Source: Mesorhizobium sp.
Lineage (GTDB): Bacteria > Pseudomonadota > Alphaproteobacteria > Rhizobiales > Rhizobiaceae
Reading direction: 5' to 3'
NCBI GenBank assembly: GCA_030698645.1
Contig: JAUYMV010000644.1
Location: 1 to 18,883, forward strand
DNA: 18,883 bases
Shown: positions 1-6,689 of the stretch, piece by piece
Numbering within the stretch: the stretch's first letter is position 1
How the letters are laid out: every line of letters begins with the position of its first letter
Program-made: the position numbers and the translations under genes
The notes under the pieces: model-generated
The model's database searches: none
What the model was told of the DNA's origin: nothing
What the model saw: only the letters and a program-made list of their open reading frames with translations

Positions 1-71
1 GCGCCGCCACCCACGAACCTGATCGCCTTGGCGACGCTTCTCGGGGCGTCCGCCGCAGCGCGGCGTCTTCG

Positions 72-1241
72 CTATCGGATCAGGCCAAGAGCGGCGACGT
101 CGACGCCCAGAGGGGCTGCGAGATCTTCGATCGAATCGTAAAGCAGTTCCAGCGCATAGTGGGGGTTGTGGACATGGACGCCCGGGTCGGAGCCGACGAA
201 CTTCCAGTTGTAGGCGGCCTTCAGCATGCGCGGGCTCCATGCGTTGTAGGACACGGGCTTGCCGTCCACCTGATCCGCCACGCCGTCGCCGTTTGCGTCT
301 GCGAAGAAATAGGGATGGCGGCTGCCGTCATAGTGGAGGGGCACGCCAACGACCTTCACCGCGTAGTCCTCGATCATCGTCTTGAGGCGGCTCGCATTGG
401 CGGTGATGTCGCCTCTGATGCCCTTCTTCAGATCGCCGCTGCCGTCGAAGCTAATACGCGAGATGCGGATGTCCGCCGGCTTGCCCGAGGCGTGACAGGT
501 CAGGCAGGTCTCTTCCGCGACGGTCAAGCTGTGCGGGTCGTGGCAGGAGACGCAGCTTGCCACCGGCTTGGCGTGCAGGAAGCGGCCGGAGTAGTCCTTG
601 CCGGGATACTGGTAGCCCATGCCGCCATAGCCGCCGAGCAGCGTCGCCGCCGCGGTCGCGTAATGCGGGTTTATGAAGGTTAGCTTCGGGTCCGCGGTGT
701 CCTCGGCCTTTCCGTCGACGGCGCGCGAGATGGTCACGCCCGCCGCGCGGCCCTGATGGCAGGTCATGCACGAAAGCTCGCCGCCATCGACCGGATGGCT
801 GATACCGCTCGGCAGCGAAATCGACGTGATCGAGGCCAGCCCCGCATTGTGGCAGGTCTCGCAGTCGACCACCCCGCCGACCTTGACGGGTTGTGCGGGC
901 AAGCCGGGCGCGCTGCCGTCGAGTCCATGCAGGGAGCGGAACCCGGCGCCCGAATGGCAGACGGCACAGACCGGCGGGATCACTCCGTCGGCGTTCCAGT
1001 GGGAGAATGATTCCGAAGCCGCGTCCGAATGGCCGGAGCGTGCCCAGGCGGCGATATATTCGCCCTGCGGTATCGCAATCCGCTCGGGCGCGAATGGACC
1101 TGACTTGGGCATCACATAGATCGGCGCCGCCTCAGCGGCCGGTGCGGACTGGGCGCGCCCTTCTTTCGTGTCCTGCAGAAGTGCGACAGCCGCCGACAGG
1201 GCGGTGCAAAAAATCGCGATCGGTATGAACAGGCGGCGCAT
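72..1241 (-). CDS. secreted pentahaem c-type cytochrome
   Basis: Five CxxCH haem-attachment motifs are visible (CAVCH, CETCH, CMTCH, CVSCH, CLTCH) at about residues 92-96, 127-131, 158-162, 230-234 and 246-250 of a 389-residue protein. The N-terminus (MRRLFIPIAIF...) is a Sec signal peptide, with possible cleavage near AQS-A, so the mature protein should be periplasmic. No other membrane segment is seen. The C-terminal third lacks haem motifs but holds a calcium-type loop (DANGDGVADQVDG) and a His-rich helix (HNPHYALELL) that may supply distal haem ligands. I chose the ATG at 1241 because the signal peptide begins there and GAGG precedes it. An in-frame ATG at 1268 would add nine residues. 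The gene is divergent from nqrA and shares its control region. Role inferred: periplasmic electron carrier or reductase linked to the NQR complex. Not assigned to a named family. Confidence 0.9.
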   Translation of the reverse strand: MRRLFIPIAIFCTALSAAVALLQDTKEGRAQSAPAAEAAPIYVMPKSGPFAPERIAIPQGEYIAAWARSGHSDAASESFSHWNADGVIPPVCAVCHSGAGFRSLHGLDGSAPGLPAQPVKVGGVVDCETCHNAGLASITSISLPSGISHPVDGGELSCMTCHQGRAAGVTISRAVDGKAEDTADPKLTFINPHYATAAATLLGGYGGMGYQYPGKDYSGRFLHAKPVASCVSCHDPHSLTVAEETCLTCHASGKPADIRISRISFDGSGDLKKGIRGDITANASRLKTMIEDYAVKVVGVPLHYDGSRHPYFFADANGDGVADQVDGKPVSYNAWSPRMLKAAYNWKFVGSDPGVHVHNPHYALELLYDSIEDLAAPLGVDVAALGLIR

Positions 1242-1275
1242 CTTGGCCTCGCAGCTTGCTGGGGTCATGGGCGTT

Positions 1276-1294
1276 CGTTAGCGTCATGCTAACG
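1276..1294. repeat. 19-bp perfect inverted repeat, candidate operator
   Basis: CGTTAGC at 1276-1282 and GCTAACG at 1288-1294 are exact reverse complements separated by five bases. The repeat lies in the divergent cytochrome/nqrA promoter region. It covers the expected transcription start of the cytochrome gene and lies near the -35 position of the candidate plus-strand promoter. The short arms and spacer look like a dimeric regulator site rather than a terminator. I do not recognise the regulator. Confidence 0.5.
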
Positions 1295-1295
1295 A

Positions 1296-1303
1296 TGTAT
1301 AAA
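1296..1303. promoter_or_regulatory. overlapping divergent -10 elements
   Basis: The AT-rich block TGTATAAA reads as TATAAA (1298-1303) on the plus strand, toward nqrA, and as TTTATA/TATACA on the minus strand, toward the cytochrome gene. It stands out in otherwise GC-rich DNA. No convincing plus-strand -35 hexamer is seen 16-18 bases upstream. On the minus strand the FNR-type box lies about 33-35 bp from the -10 centre, close to class II activator geometry. Start sites are inferred only. Confidence 0.4.
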
Positions 1304-1326
1304 GGCAGCCGCAACGACGCATGGCA

Positions 1327-1340
1327 CTGATACAGATCAA
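1327..1340. promoter_or_regulatory. FNR/FixK/Dnr-type anaerobox
   Basis: CTGATACAGATCAA matches the Crp/Fnr-family consensus TTGAT-N4-ATCAA at nine of the ten defined positions. Relative to the candidate minus-strand -10 it sits near the -41.5 activation position for the cytochrome gene. It lies 17 bases upstream of the nqrA TTG start and downstream of the candidate plus-strand -10, where a bound regulator would more likely block nqr transcription. Which protein binds, and with what effect, is inference. Confidence 0.55.
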
Positions 1341-1357
1341 TGTCGGAGGACGGAATC

Positions 1358-2629
1358 TTGGCTTTACTCGACCGTGGACAGACCGAGCCGACCGATACCC
1401 TCAAGAGCGCGAGTGCTGAGATCCAGACCCGTATCACCGACCAATGCGCGCTGTTCTCGCAGCCGCAAGACGACTTTCGCGTCGAAACCCTGGTCGCACA
1501 AGGCGCGCGGGTCCGGCAGGGTGCGCCGGTGCTGCGATCCCGCCGCCAACCCGAGTTGACGCTGGTTGCGCCGGTCGCAGGCGAAGTCGCCGCCATTGAG
1601 TTCGGGCCAGGGCGGCGGCTCGTCCACATTCTCTTCTTCCATCTGCCCGACGCCGGACGTCACGCCCATGATGTCGCGGCCGCGCGCGGCGGCGACGATG
1701 CCCCGGCCACGCGCGCGCTGTTGTTGTCCGCCGGAATGTGGACGCGCCTGCGCTCGCGCCCCTTCGGCCGCGTTCCTGCGCCGGCCGAGCAGCCTTCCGC
1801 CATCTTCGTCATGGCTCTCGACACGCGACTGGACGCCCCCCCGCCGACGCTTGCCCTGGCGGGACGAGAGGAGGATTTTTTGCGCGGCTTGCGCGCGCTT
1901 GCGAGGCTGACCGCCGGTCCGCTGGTTGTCTGCCACGACGGCAGCGCCATACCCGCGCAAATCGCAGGCTTGGGCGAAAACGTCCGGTTCCACCGGATCG
2001 CCCCGGTGCATCCGAAAGGCCTGGCCGGGCTGCAGATCGCCGCGCTGCATCCGGCGGAAGCCGGCCGCCCGGTGTGGGACGTCCACGCCGAGGACGTCGC
2101 CGATTTCGGCGCGCTGCTGGCGACCGGATTGGTGCCGGAGACGCGGCTGGTTTCGGTGTCGGGACTGGCGCTGCGCGAGAACCGTCTTATGCGCTGCCAG
2201 CCCGGCGCCGATCTGCGCGCACTATGCTTCGACATCGTCAAGCCGGGCCCGCACCGGCTGCTAACCGGTCTACACGACGGCGTCGAGGCCCGTTGGCTCG
2301 GCCCCTGGGCGCGCCAGGTGGTCGCGGTCAAGGGCGCAACGGCTCCGCCCCGGCGGCACTGGTTTTCCGCCGCCTTGCGCAGCGCCGGACGGCCCCTGCC
2401 GATCATTCCGACGGCCGCCCTCGATGAGGCTTTCGGCGGTCTGCTCCCATCGACCGCGCTGATGCGCGCGCTGGCCGCCAACGACGCCGAGACCGCCGCT
2501 CGGTTCGGCGCCCTTTCGCTTATCGAGGAGGATTTGGCGCTCGCTGACTATCTGACCGCCGCCAGGCCCCGCTTTGCGATCATGCTGCGCGCCATGCTCG
2601 ACCGCGTGGCCGCCGAGGAGCGGGCGTGA
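1358..2629 (+). CDS. nqrA: Na+-translocating NADH:quinone reductase subunit A (divergent)
   Basis: NqrA is the cytoplasmic subunit of Na+-NQR, on the quinone side of the complex. The 423 residues follow the family along their length: an N-terminal RGQTEP at the usual KGLDLPI position, a biotinyl-like early domain (VAPVAGEV), RSRPFGRVPAP near the usual RTRPFSKVP, and a C-terminal GALSLIEEDLALADYL at the usual LGALELDEEDLALCTF. The Cys residues often found in that last block are absent, and the stretch before it is shortened. I chose TTG at 1358 because GGAGG at 1345-1349 precedes it by eight bases and the protein then begins where NqrA normally does. An upstream in-frame ATG at 1340 has no ribosome site and overlaps the FNR-type box. 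The gene overlaps nqrB by four bases. It is the most divergent soluble subunit here. Confidence 0.85.
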   Translation: MALLDRGQTEPTDTLKSASAEIQTRITDQCALFSQPQDDFRVETLVAQGARVRQGAPVLRSRRQPELTLVAPVAGEVAAIEFGPGRRLVHILFFHLPDAGRHAHDVAAARGGDDAPATRALLLSAGMWTRLRSRPFGRVPAPAEQPSAIFVMALDTRLDAPPPTLALAGREEDFLRGLRALARLTAGPLVVCHDGSAIPAQIAGLGENVRFHRIAPVHPKGLAGLQIAALHPAEAGRPVWDVHAEDVADFGALLATGLVPETRLVSVSGLALRENRLMRCQPGADLRALCFDIVKPGPHRLLTGLHDGVEARWLGPWARQVVAVKGATAPPRRHWFSAALRSAGRPLPIIPTAALDEAFGGLLPSTALMRALAANDAETAARFGALSLIEEDLALADYLTAARPRFAIMLRAMLDRVAAEERA

Positions 2630-3399
2630 CGCGCGGCATCTGGGATCGTGAGACGGTCGCCCTGCTGCTTCTGGCGGCAGCCCTGCCGCTCGCGGCGACA
2701 TGGCTGCTTTCGACCGGCATGACCGGCGCGCTGCGGCTCGTCTTCGTGCTGGTTGCCGCGGGCCTCTGGCACGTGGCCTTCATGCTGGCGCGCGCGCAGC
2801 CGCCATCCTTCGCCGGCGCATTGACCGCGCTCGCGATCGCCCTGCTTGCGCCGGTCGACCTGGGCCCAATCCCGATGCTGCTCGGCATCAGTTTCGGCGT
2901 GGTGGCCGGCGAGCTTGCCTTCGGCGGCTGGGGCCGCAACGTGGTCAATCCGGCGACGCTCGCCATCGCCTTCCTCGGCTTCGGCTTTCCGGCCGCGCCA
3001 TGGCCGGTCCTGCCGATCCAGCTGGGCTGGTCGGTGATCGCCGTCGTGGCGATCGGAACCTTCGCGGGCGTGATCGCGTGGCGCGTGGTGGCGGGCGCGG
3101 GGGCCGCGATCGCCGTCGGATGGTATTCGCTCGGACTGGGCATGCCCGTCGCCACCGCCGCGGCGGTAGTCCTCGTTCTGCTGGTCTGCGATCCGGTGAC
3201 CAGCGCGTCCACCAACCTCGGACGATGGCTCTACGGGCTGCTCTACGGCGCGCTGGTGTTGCTCTTCGCGCTCGGCTGGAAGGGGGCGGTCCCGGTTCAG
3301 GTCGCGGTCTCCGCGGCGCTTCTCGCTTCGCTTGCAGCCCCGCTTCTCGACGAAATTGCCATCCGTCTGTGGCTTGCCCGGAGGAAACGCCTTGGCTGA
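2626..3399 (+). CDS. nqrB: NQR subunit B, short form lacking the FMN-bearing loop (NqrB/RnfD family)
   Basis: NqrB is the membrane subunit that normally holds a covalent FMN and riboflavin. This protein has 257 residues, against roughly 400-415 usually. It keeps FGGWGRNVVNPA (residues 99-110, matching FGGTGRNFLNPA) and DPVTSASTNLGRWLYG (189-204, matching DPVSASFTNSGKWAYG), plus hydrophobic segments throughout. The N-terminal extension of about 100 residues is missing. After FPAAPWP (about 127) it passes straight to the next membrane segment, so the loop carrying the S-G-A-T flavinylation motif is absent. The reading frame is continuous, so this is not a frameshift. GTG start, with GAGGAG upstream, overlapping nqrA. 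Its place between nqrA and nqrC supports NqrB over RnfD. Function without FMN-B is inferred to be altered. Confidence 0.85.
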   Translation: MTRGIWDRETVALLLLAAALPLAATWLLSTGMTGALRLVFVLVAAGLWHVAFMLARAQPPSFAGALTALAIALLAPVDLGPIPMLLGISFGVVAGELAFGGWGRNVVNPATLAIAFLGFGFPAAPWPVLPIQLGWSVIAVVAIGTFAGVIAWRVVAGAGAAIAVGWYSLGLGMPVATAAAVVLVLLVCDPVTSASTNLGRWLYGLLYGALVLLFALGWKGAVPVQVAVSAALLASLAAPLLDEIAIRLWLARRKRLG

Positions 3400-4192
3400 T
3401 CTCAATCCTCTCTCGCTCTGGCGGCGCTTCATCGCGACGCCGAACGACAACCGCGCGAAGACGCTTTTCGTCGCCTTTCTCGTCTCGCTGATCTGCGCGC
3501 TGCTCGTGACCGGCGCGACCGTCATGCTGCGCCCGATCCAGGCGCAGAACCGCGCGGCCGAGCAGCAGGCACGACTGGAAGCGCTGATCTCGGCCGTCCC
3601 CGGCATTTCCGACTTGATCGCCGAATCCGGTGGGGATGCGCTCTCGACCGTCGTCATCGACCTCGACGCCGGGACTGCTGCCGCCGCAGTGACCCCGGAG
3701 ACGTTGGAGGCAGCACTCTCCGACCAGGCGAACTGGACGACCCTTGCAGCCGCTGACGACACCGCAGGCATCGGCAATCGCCCGAACTATGCCCAGATCT
3801 ACCTGCTGCGGAGCGGCGACGCCGTCTCGCTCGCCATCCTACCGGTGGTCGGAAGCGGCTACGGCGGTCGCATCCAGGCGCTGCTGGCGCTGCGTGGCGA
3901 CATGCAGACCCTGGCGGGCATCGCGGTGACGGAGCAGTCGGAGACGCCAGGTCTCGGCGCGCGGATCGAGGAGCCGCAATGGCAACAAGGCTTCGCCGGC
4001 AAGCGTCTGGTCGACGACACGGGCGCGACGCGCTTCGCCGTGGCACGCGGGCCGGCGCGCACCGAATACGAGGTGGACGGCATCACCGGCGCGACGCGCA
4101 CCAGCAACGCCATGACGCAGATGGTGCGCTTCTGGGTTGGCCCGAAGGGCTATGGCCCGCTGATCGCCGCCATCCGTCGCGGAGAGTTTTAG
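3392..4192 (+). CDS. nqrC: NQR subunit C, covalent-FMN periplasmic subunit
   Basis: NqrC is a single-pass membrane protein whose periplasmic FMN-binding domain carries FMN bound through a phosphoester to threonine. The 266-residue product has a cytoplasmic N-terminus (ADLNPLSLWRRF), one membrane helix at about residues 24-46 (TLFVAFLVSLICALLVTGA), the family motif ETPGLGARIEEPQW, and DGITGATRT with the acceptor Thr at about 235. I chose TTG at 3392: GGAGG at 3380-3384 lies seven bases upstream and the product then begins just before the helix. The longer frame from 3332 would run deep into nqrB. The eight-base overlap with nqrB indicates translational coupling. ApbE from the same operon is the expected flavinylating enzyme. 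Confidence 0.93.
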   Translation: MADLNPLSLWRRFIATPNDNRAKTLFVAFLVSLICALLVTGATVMLRPIQAQNRAAEQQARLEALISAVPGISDLIAESGGDALSTVVIDLDAGTAAAAVTPETLEAALSDQANWTTLAAADDTAGIGNRPNYAQIYLLRSGDAVSLAILPVVGSGYGGRIQALLALRGDMQTLAGIAVTEQSETPGLGARIEEPQWQQGFAGKRLVDDTGATRFAVARGPARTEYEVDGITGATRTSNAMTQMVRFWVGPKGYGPLIAAIRRGEF

Positions 4193-4195
4193 GCG

Positions 4196-4858
4196 ATGGC
4201 GGCCAGCGAAAGCCTGTGGAGCACATTGACGGCGCCGCTGATCCGGCAGAACCCGGTCATGTTGCAGATCCTCGGCATCTGCTCGGCGCTCGCCGTCACG
4301 ACCTCGCTCGATACCGCGCTGACGATGTCGGCTTCGCTGACCGTGGTCGTGGTGATGGCAGCGGGCGTCATCAGCCTGATCCGCCGGCATATCCCCAATT
4401 CGATCCGGCTGATCGTCCAGATCATCATCATCGCTTCCATGGTTATCGTCACCGACCAGTTCCTGAAGGCCTATTTCTTCGAGCTGAGCCAGCGCCTCTC
4501 GGTCTTCGTCAGCCTGATCGCCACCAACTGCATCGTGCTTGGCCGTACCGAATCCTACGCCCGCAACCACCGGCCGCTGCCTTCCATGGTCGATGCGCTC
4601 GGCAGCGGACTGGGCTACGGGCTGGTGCTCACGCTCATCGGCGCCTGCCGCGAACTGTTCGGCAGCGGCAAACTGCTCGGCCACCAGGTCCTGCCACTGG
4701 CCGAGCAGGGCGGCTGGTTTACGCCGCTCAGCCTGATGCTGATGGCGCCCAGCGCCTTCTTCCTGCTCGGCGGTCTTGTGTGGGCGGTGCGCAGCATCTG
4801 GCCCGAACAGGCCGATGCGCCGGATTTCCCGCCGCATGATCTCAGGGAGGAGCGCTGA
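4196..4858 (+). CDS. nqrD: NQR subunit D, membrane Fe-S subunit
   Basis: NqrD is a six-helix membrane subunit that pairs with NqrE to hold an intramembrane 2Fe-2S centre between the cytoplasmic and periplasmic redox sites. The 220-residue protein shows PVMLQILGICSALAVTT near the N-terminus and SLIATNCIVLGRTESYA in the middle. The two key cysteines fall at residues 29 and 112, the same numbers as in the Vibrio cholerae protein. The helices and length are normal for the family. The ATG start has GGAGAG upstream and lies three bases after the nqrC stop. The gene overlaps nqrE by one base (TGATG). Confidence 0.95.
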   Translation: MAASESLWSTLTAPLIRQNPVMLQILGICSALAVTTSLDTALTMSASLTVVVVMAAGVISLIRRHIPNSIRLIVQIIIIASMVIVTDQFLKAYFFELSQRLSVFVSLIATNCIVLGRTESYARNHRPLPSMVDALGSGLGYGLVLTLIGACRELFGSGKLLGHQVLPLAEQGGWFTPLSLMLMAPSAFFLLGGLVWAVRSIWPEQADAPDFPPHDLREER

Positions 4859-5469
4859 TGGCCGATCTCGGCGCGCTTTTTCTGCGGGCAGCGTTCGTCG
4901 AGAACATGCCGCTGACCTATTTCCTAGGACTCTGCACCTTTCTGGCGCTGTCGCGGCGCCCGGATACGGCCTTTGGCCTTGGCCTTGCGATCACCGTGGT
5001 AATGGGCGTCTCGGTGCCGCTCAACCAACTCATCTATGCCGGCATTCTCGCCCCCGGTGCGTGGCGCTGGGCAGGCATGCCGGAGATCGACCTCTCCTAT
5101 CTGTCGCTCATCACCTTCATCGGCGTGATCGCCGCCACCGTCCAGTTGCTCGAAATGGTGCTCGAGCGATTCATGCCGCGCATCCACGCATCTTTCGGTG
5201 TGTTCCTGCCGCTTCTCACGGTGCAGTGCGCCATTCTTGGCGGAAGCCTGTTCATGGTCGAGCGCCGCTACGATCTGGCGGAGGCCGCGGTCTACGGGGT
5301 GGGCAGCGGCGCGGGGTTCGCGCTCGCGGTGGTCATGCTCGGTGCCATCCGCAGCCGGCTCGCCTATGCCGACCTTCCGGCGGGCCTGCGTGGCCTGGGC
5401 ATCGCCTTCCTGCTCGCCGGCATGATGTCGCTCGGCTTTTCCTCCTTCGCGCAGATGGCCGCGCAATGA
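4858..5469 (+). CDS. nqrE: NQR subunit E, membrane Fe-S subunit
   Basis: NqrE is the inverted-topology partner of NqrD in the membrane core. The 203-residue product contains FVENMPLTYFLGLCTFLALS (Cys26) and LPLLTVQCAILGGSLFMVER (Cys124), the two cluster-ligand positions. It ends with the conserved LPAGLRGLGIAFLLAGMMSLGF block. Length and helix pattern are normal. A strong GGAGG precedes the ATG, which overlaps the nqrD stop, and its own stop overlaps the nqrF start (ATGA). Nothing unusual is seen, which contrasts with the reduced NqrB. Confidence 0.95.
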   Translation: MADLGALFLRAAFVENMPLTYFLGLCTFLALSRRPDTAFGLGLAITVVMGVSVPLNQLIYAGILAPGAWRWAGMPEIDLSYLSLITFIGVIAATVQLLEMVLERFMPRIHASFGVFLPLLTVQCAILGGSLFMVERRYDLAEAAVYGVGSGAGFALAVVMLGAIRSRLAYADLPAGLRGLGIAFLLAGMMSLGFSSFAQMAAQ

Positions 5470-6686
5470 CCGAGATCGCGCTGGGATCAATCTTCATAAC
5501 CCTGCTCGTCGTCGCGCTGACGGGCGCGCTGATCCTGGCGCGCAATCGGCTGATACCGCAGGAGGCGGTGACCGTCACCATCAACGGGAGAAAGCGCATC
5601 GAGGCCGCCCGCGGCGACCAGCTTCTCTCGGTCCTTCAGGGCGCCGGCATCGCCATCCCCGCCGCCTGCGGCGGCAGCGGGACTTGTGGCCTCTGCCGCG
5701 TCACGGTCGAGGGCACCGGACTTGGCGATGCGCAGGCGACGGAGCTCGGCATTCTGTCGCCCGCCGACCGTCGCAACCATGTTCGCCTTGCCTGCCAGAC
5801 CAAGCTGCGCGGTCCGGTGGACGTAACCGTCGCAGCGGACGTGCTGGCGGCGGAGAGTTTTCCCTGCCGGGTGCTCTCCAACCGCATGCTGGCGCCGCTG
5901 ATCCGCGAACTGGTGCTCGAGCTTCCGGAGGGGCGCGAATTCAGGTTCCGCGCCGGCGCCTTCATGCAGCTCACCGCGCCCGCCTACACGCTCGACTTCG
6001 CCACGGTGGAACTGGATTCCGCCCACGAGCAGGCGTGGCGCATCGCCGGCTGGCCAGCCCTGAAGTCGGTCTCCGCCGCGCCGGTGACGCGCGCCTATTC
6101 GATTGCCAGCCGGCCGCGGGATGTCGGTCGCATTGTCTTCAACATCCGCCTCGCCGTGCCGCCCGCCGGGCGCGAGCAGGACGTTCCGCCCGGCGTCGTC
6201 TCGTCCTATTTGTTCGCCTTGCGCGAAGGCGATACGGTCGAGGCCGGCGGACCTTTCGGCGACTTCCATGTCCAGCCGACCGAACGCGAGATCGTGTTCA
6301 TCGGCGGCGGCGTCGGCATGGCGCCGCTGCGCGCCATGATCCACGAGCAGATTGGCCTGGGGACAAGGCGGCGCATCTCCTATTTCTACGGCGCGCGCAC
6401 CGCGGCCGACCTCTTCTATGTCGAGGAGTTCGAGGCGATCGCGGCCAAGAACAGCAATTTCACCTGGACGCCGGCGCTCTCCGACCCCGCCCATTCGGAC
6501 CGCTGGACCGGCGCGACCGGCTTCATCCACGACATCGTACGCAAGGCGCTCGCCACCCATCCCGCACCGTATGAGTGCGAATACTATCTGTGCGGACCGC
6601 CGGTCATGATCTCTGCGGTGCTCGCCATGCTCAACCGGCTGGGCGTCGAGCCGCACTCCATCTACAATGACGACTTCGGAGGCTGA
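5466..6686 (+). CDS. nqrF: NQR subunit F, NADH-oxidising flavoprotein
   Basis: NqrF accepts hydride from NADH on FAD and passes single electrons to its 2Fe-2S cluster. The 406-residue protein has an N-terminal membrane anchor (residues 4-26), a plant-type ferredoxin domain with cysteines 68, 74, 77 and 110 (CGGSGTCGLC plus a distal Cys), a flavin-binding RAYSIAS motif, a nucleotide-binding GGGVGMAPLRAM and the C-terminal YLCGPP. All catalytic elements of the family are present at normal length. The start is the ATG overlapping the nqrE stop. The frame is open further upstream, but that part is a shadow of nqrD/E. Three bases separate it from apbE. Confidence 0.96.
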   Translation: MTEIALGSIFITLLVVALTGALILARNRLIPQEAVTVTINGRKRIEAARGDQLLSVLQGAGIAIPAACGGSGTCGLCRVTVEGTGLGDAQATELGILSPADRRNHVRLACQTKLRGPVDVTVAADVLAAESFPCRVLSNRMLAPLIRELVLELPEGREFRFRAGAFMQLTAPAYTLDFATVELDSAHEQAWRIAGWPALKSVSAAPVTRAYSIASRPRDVGRIVFNIRLAVPPAGREQDVPPGVVSSYLFALREGDTVEAGGPFGDFHVQPTEREIVFIGGGVGMAPLRAMIHEQIGLGTRRRISYFYGARTAADLFYVEEFEAIAAKNSNFTWTPALSDPAHSDRWTGATGFIHDIVRKALATHPAPYECEYYLCGPPVMISAVLAMLNRLGVEPHSIYNDDFGG

Positions 6687-6689
6687 ACC

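Noticed and set aside
2626..3399. Possibility that nqrB is short because of a frameshift or internal stop.
   Set aside because: The frame is continuous from its coupled start to its coupled stop, and conserved N- and C-side motifs lie in one frame.
1358..6686. Possibility that the operon encodes Rnf rather than NQR.
   Set aside because: NqrA and the NADH-binding NqrF are present and there is no RnfB or RnfC polyferredoxin subunit.
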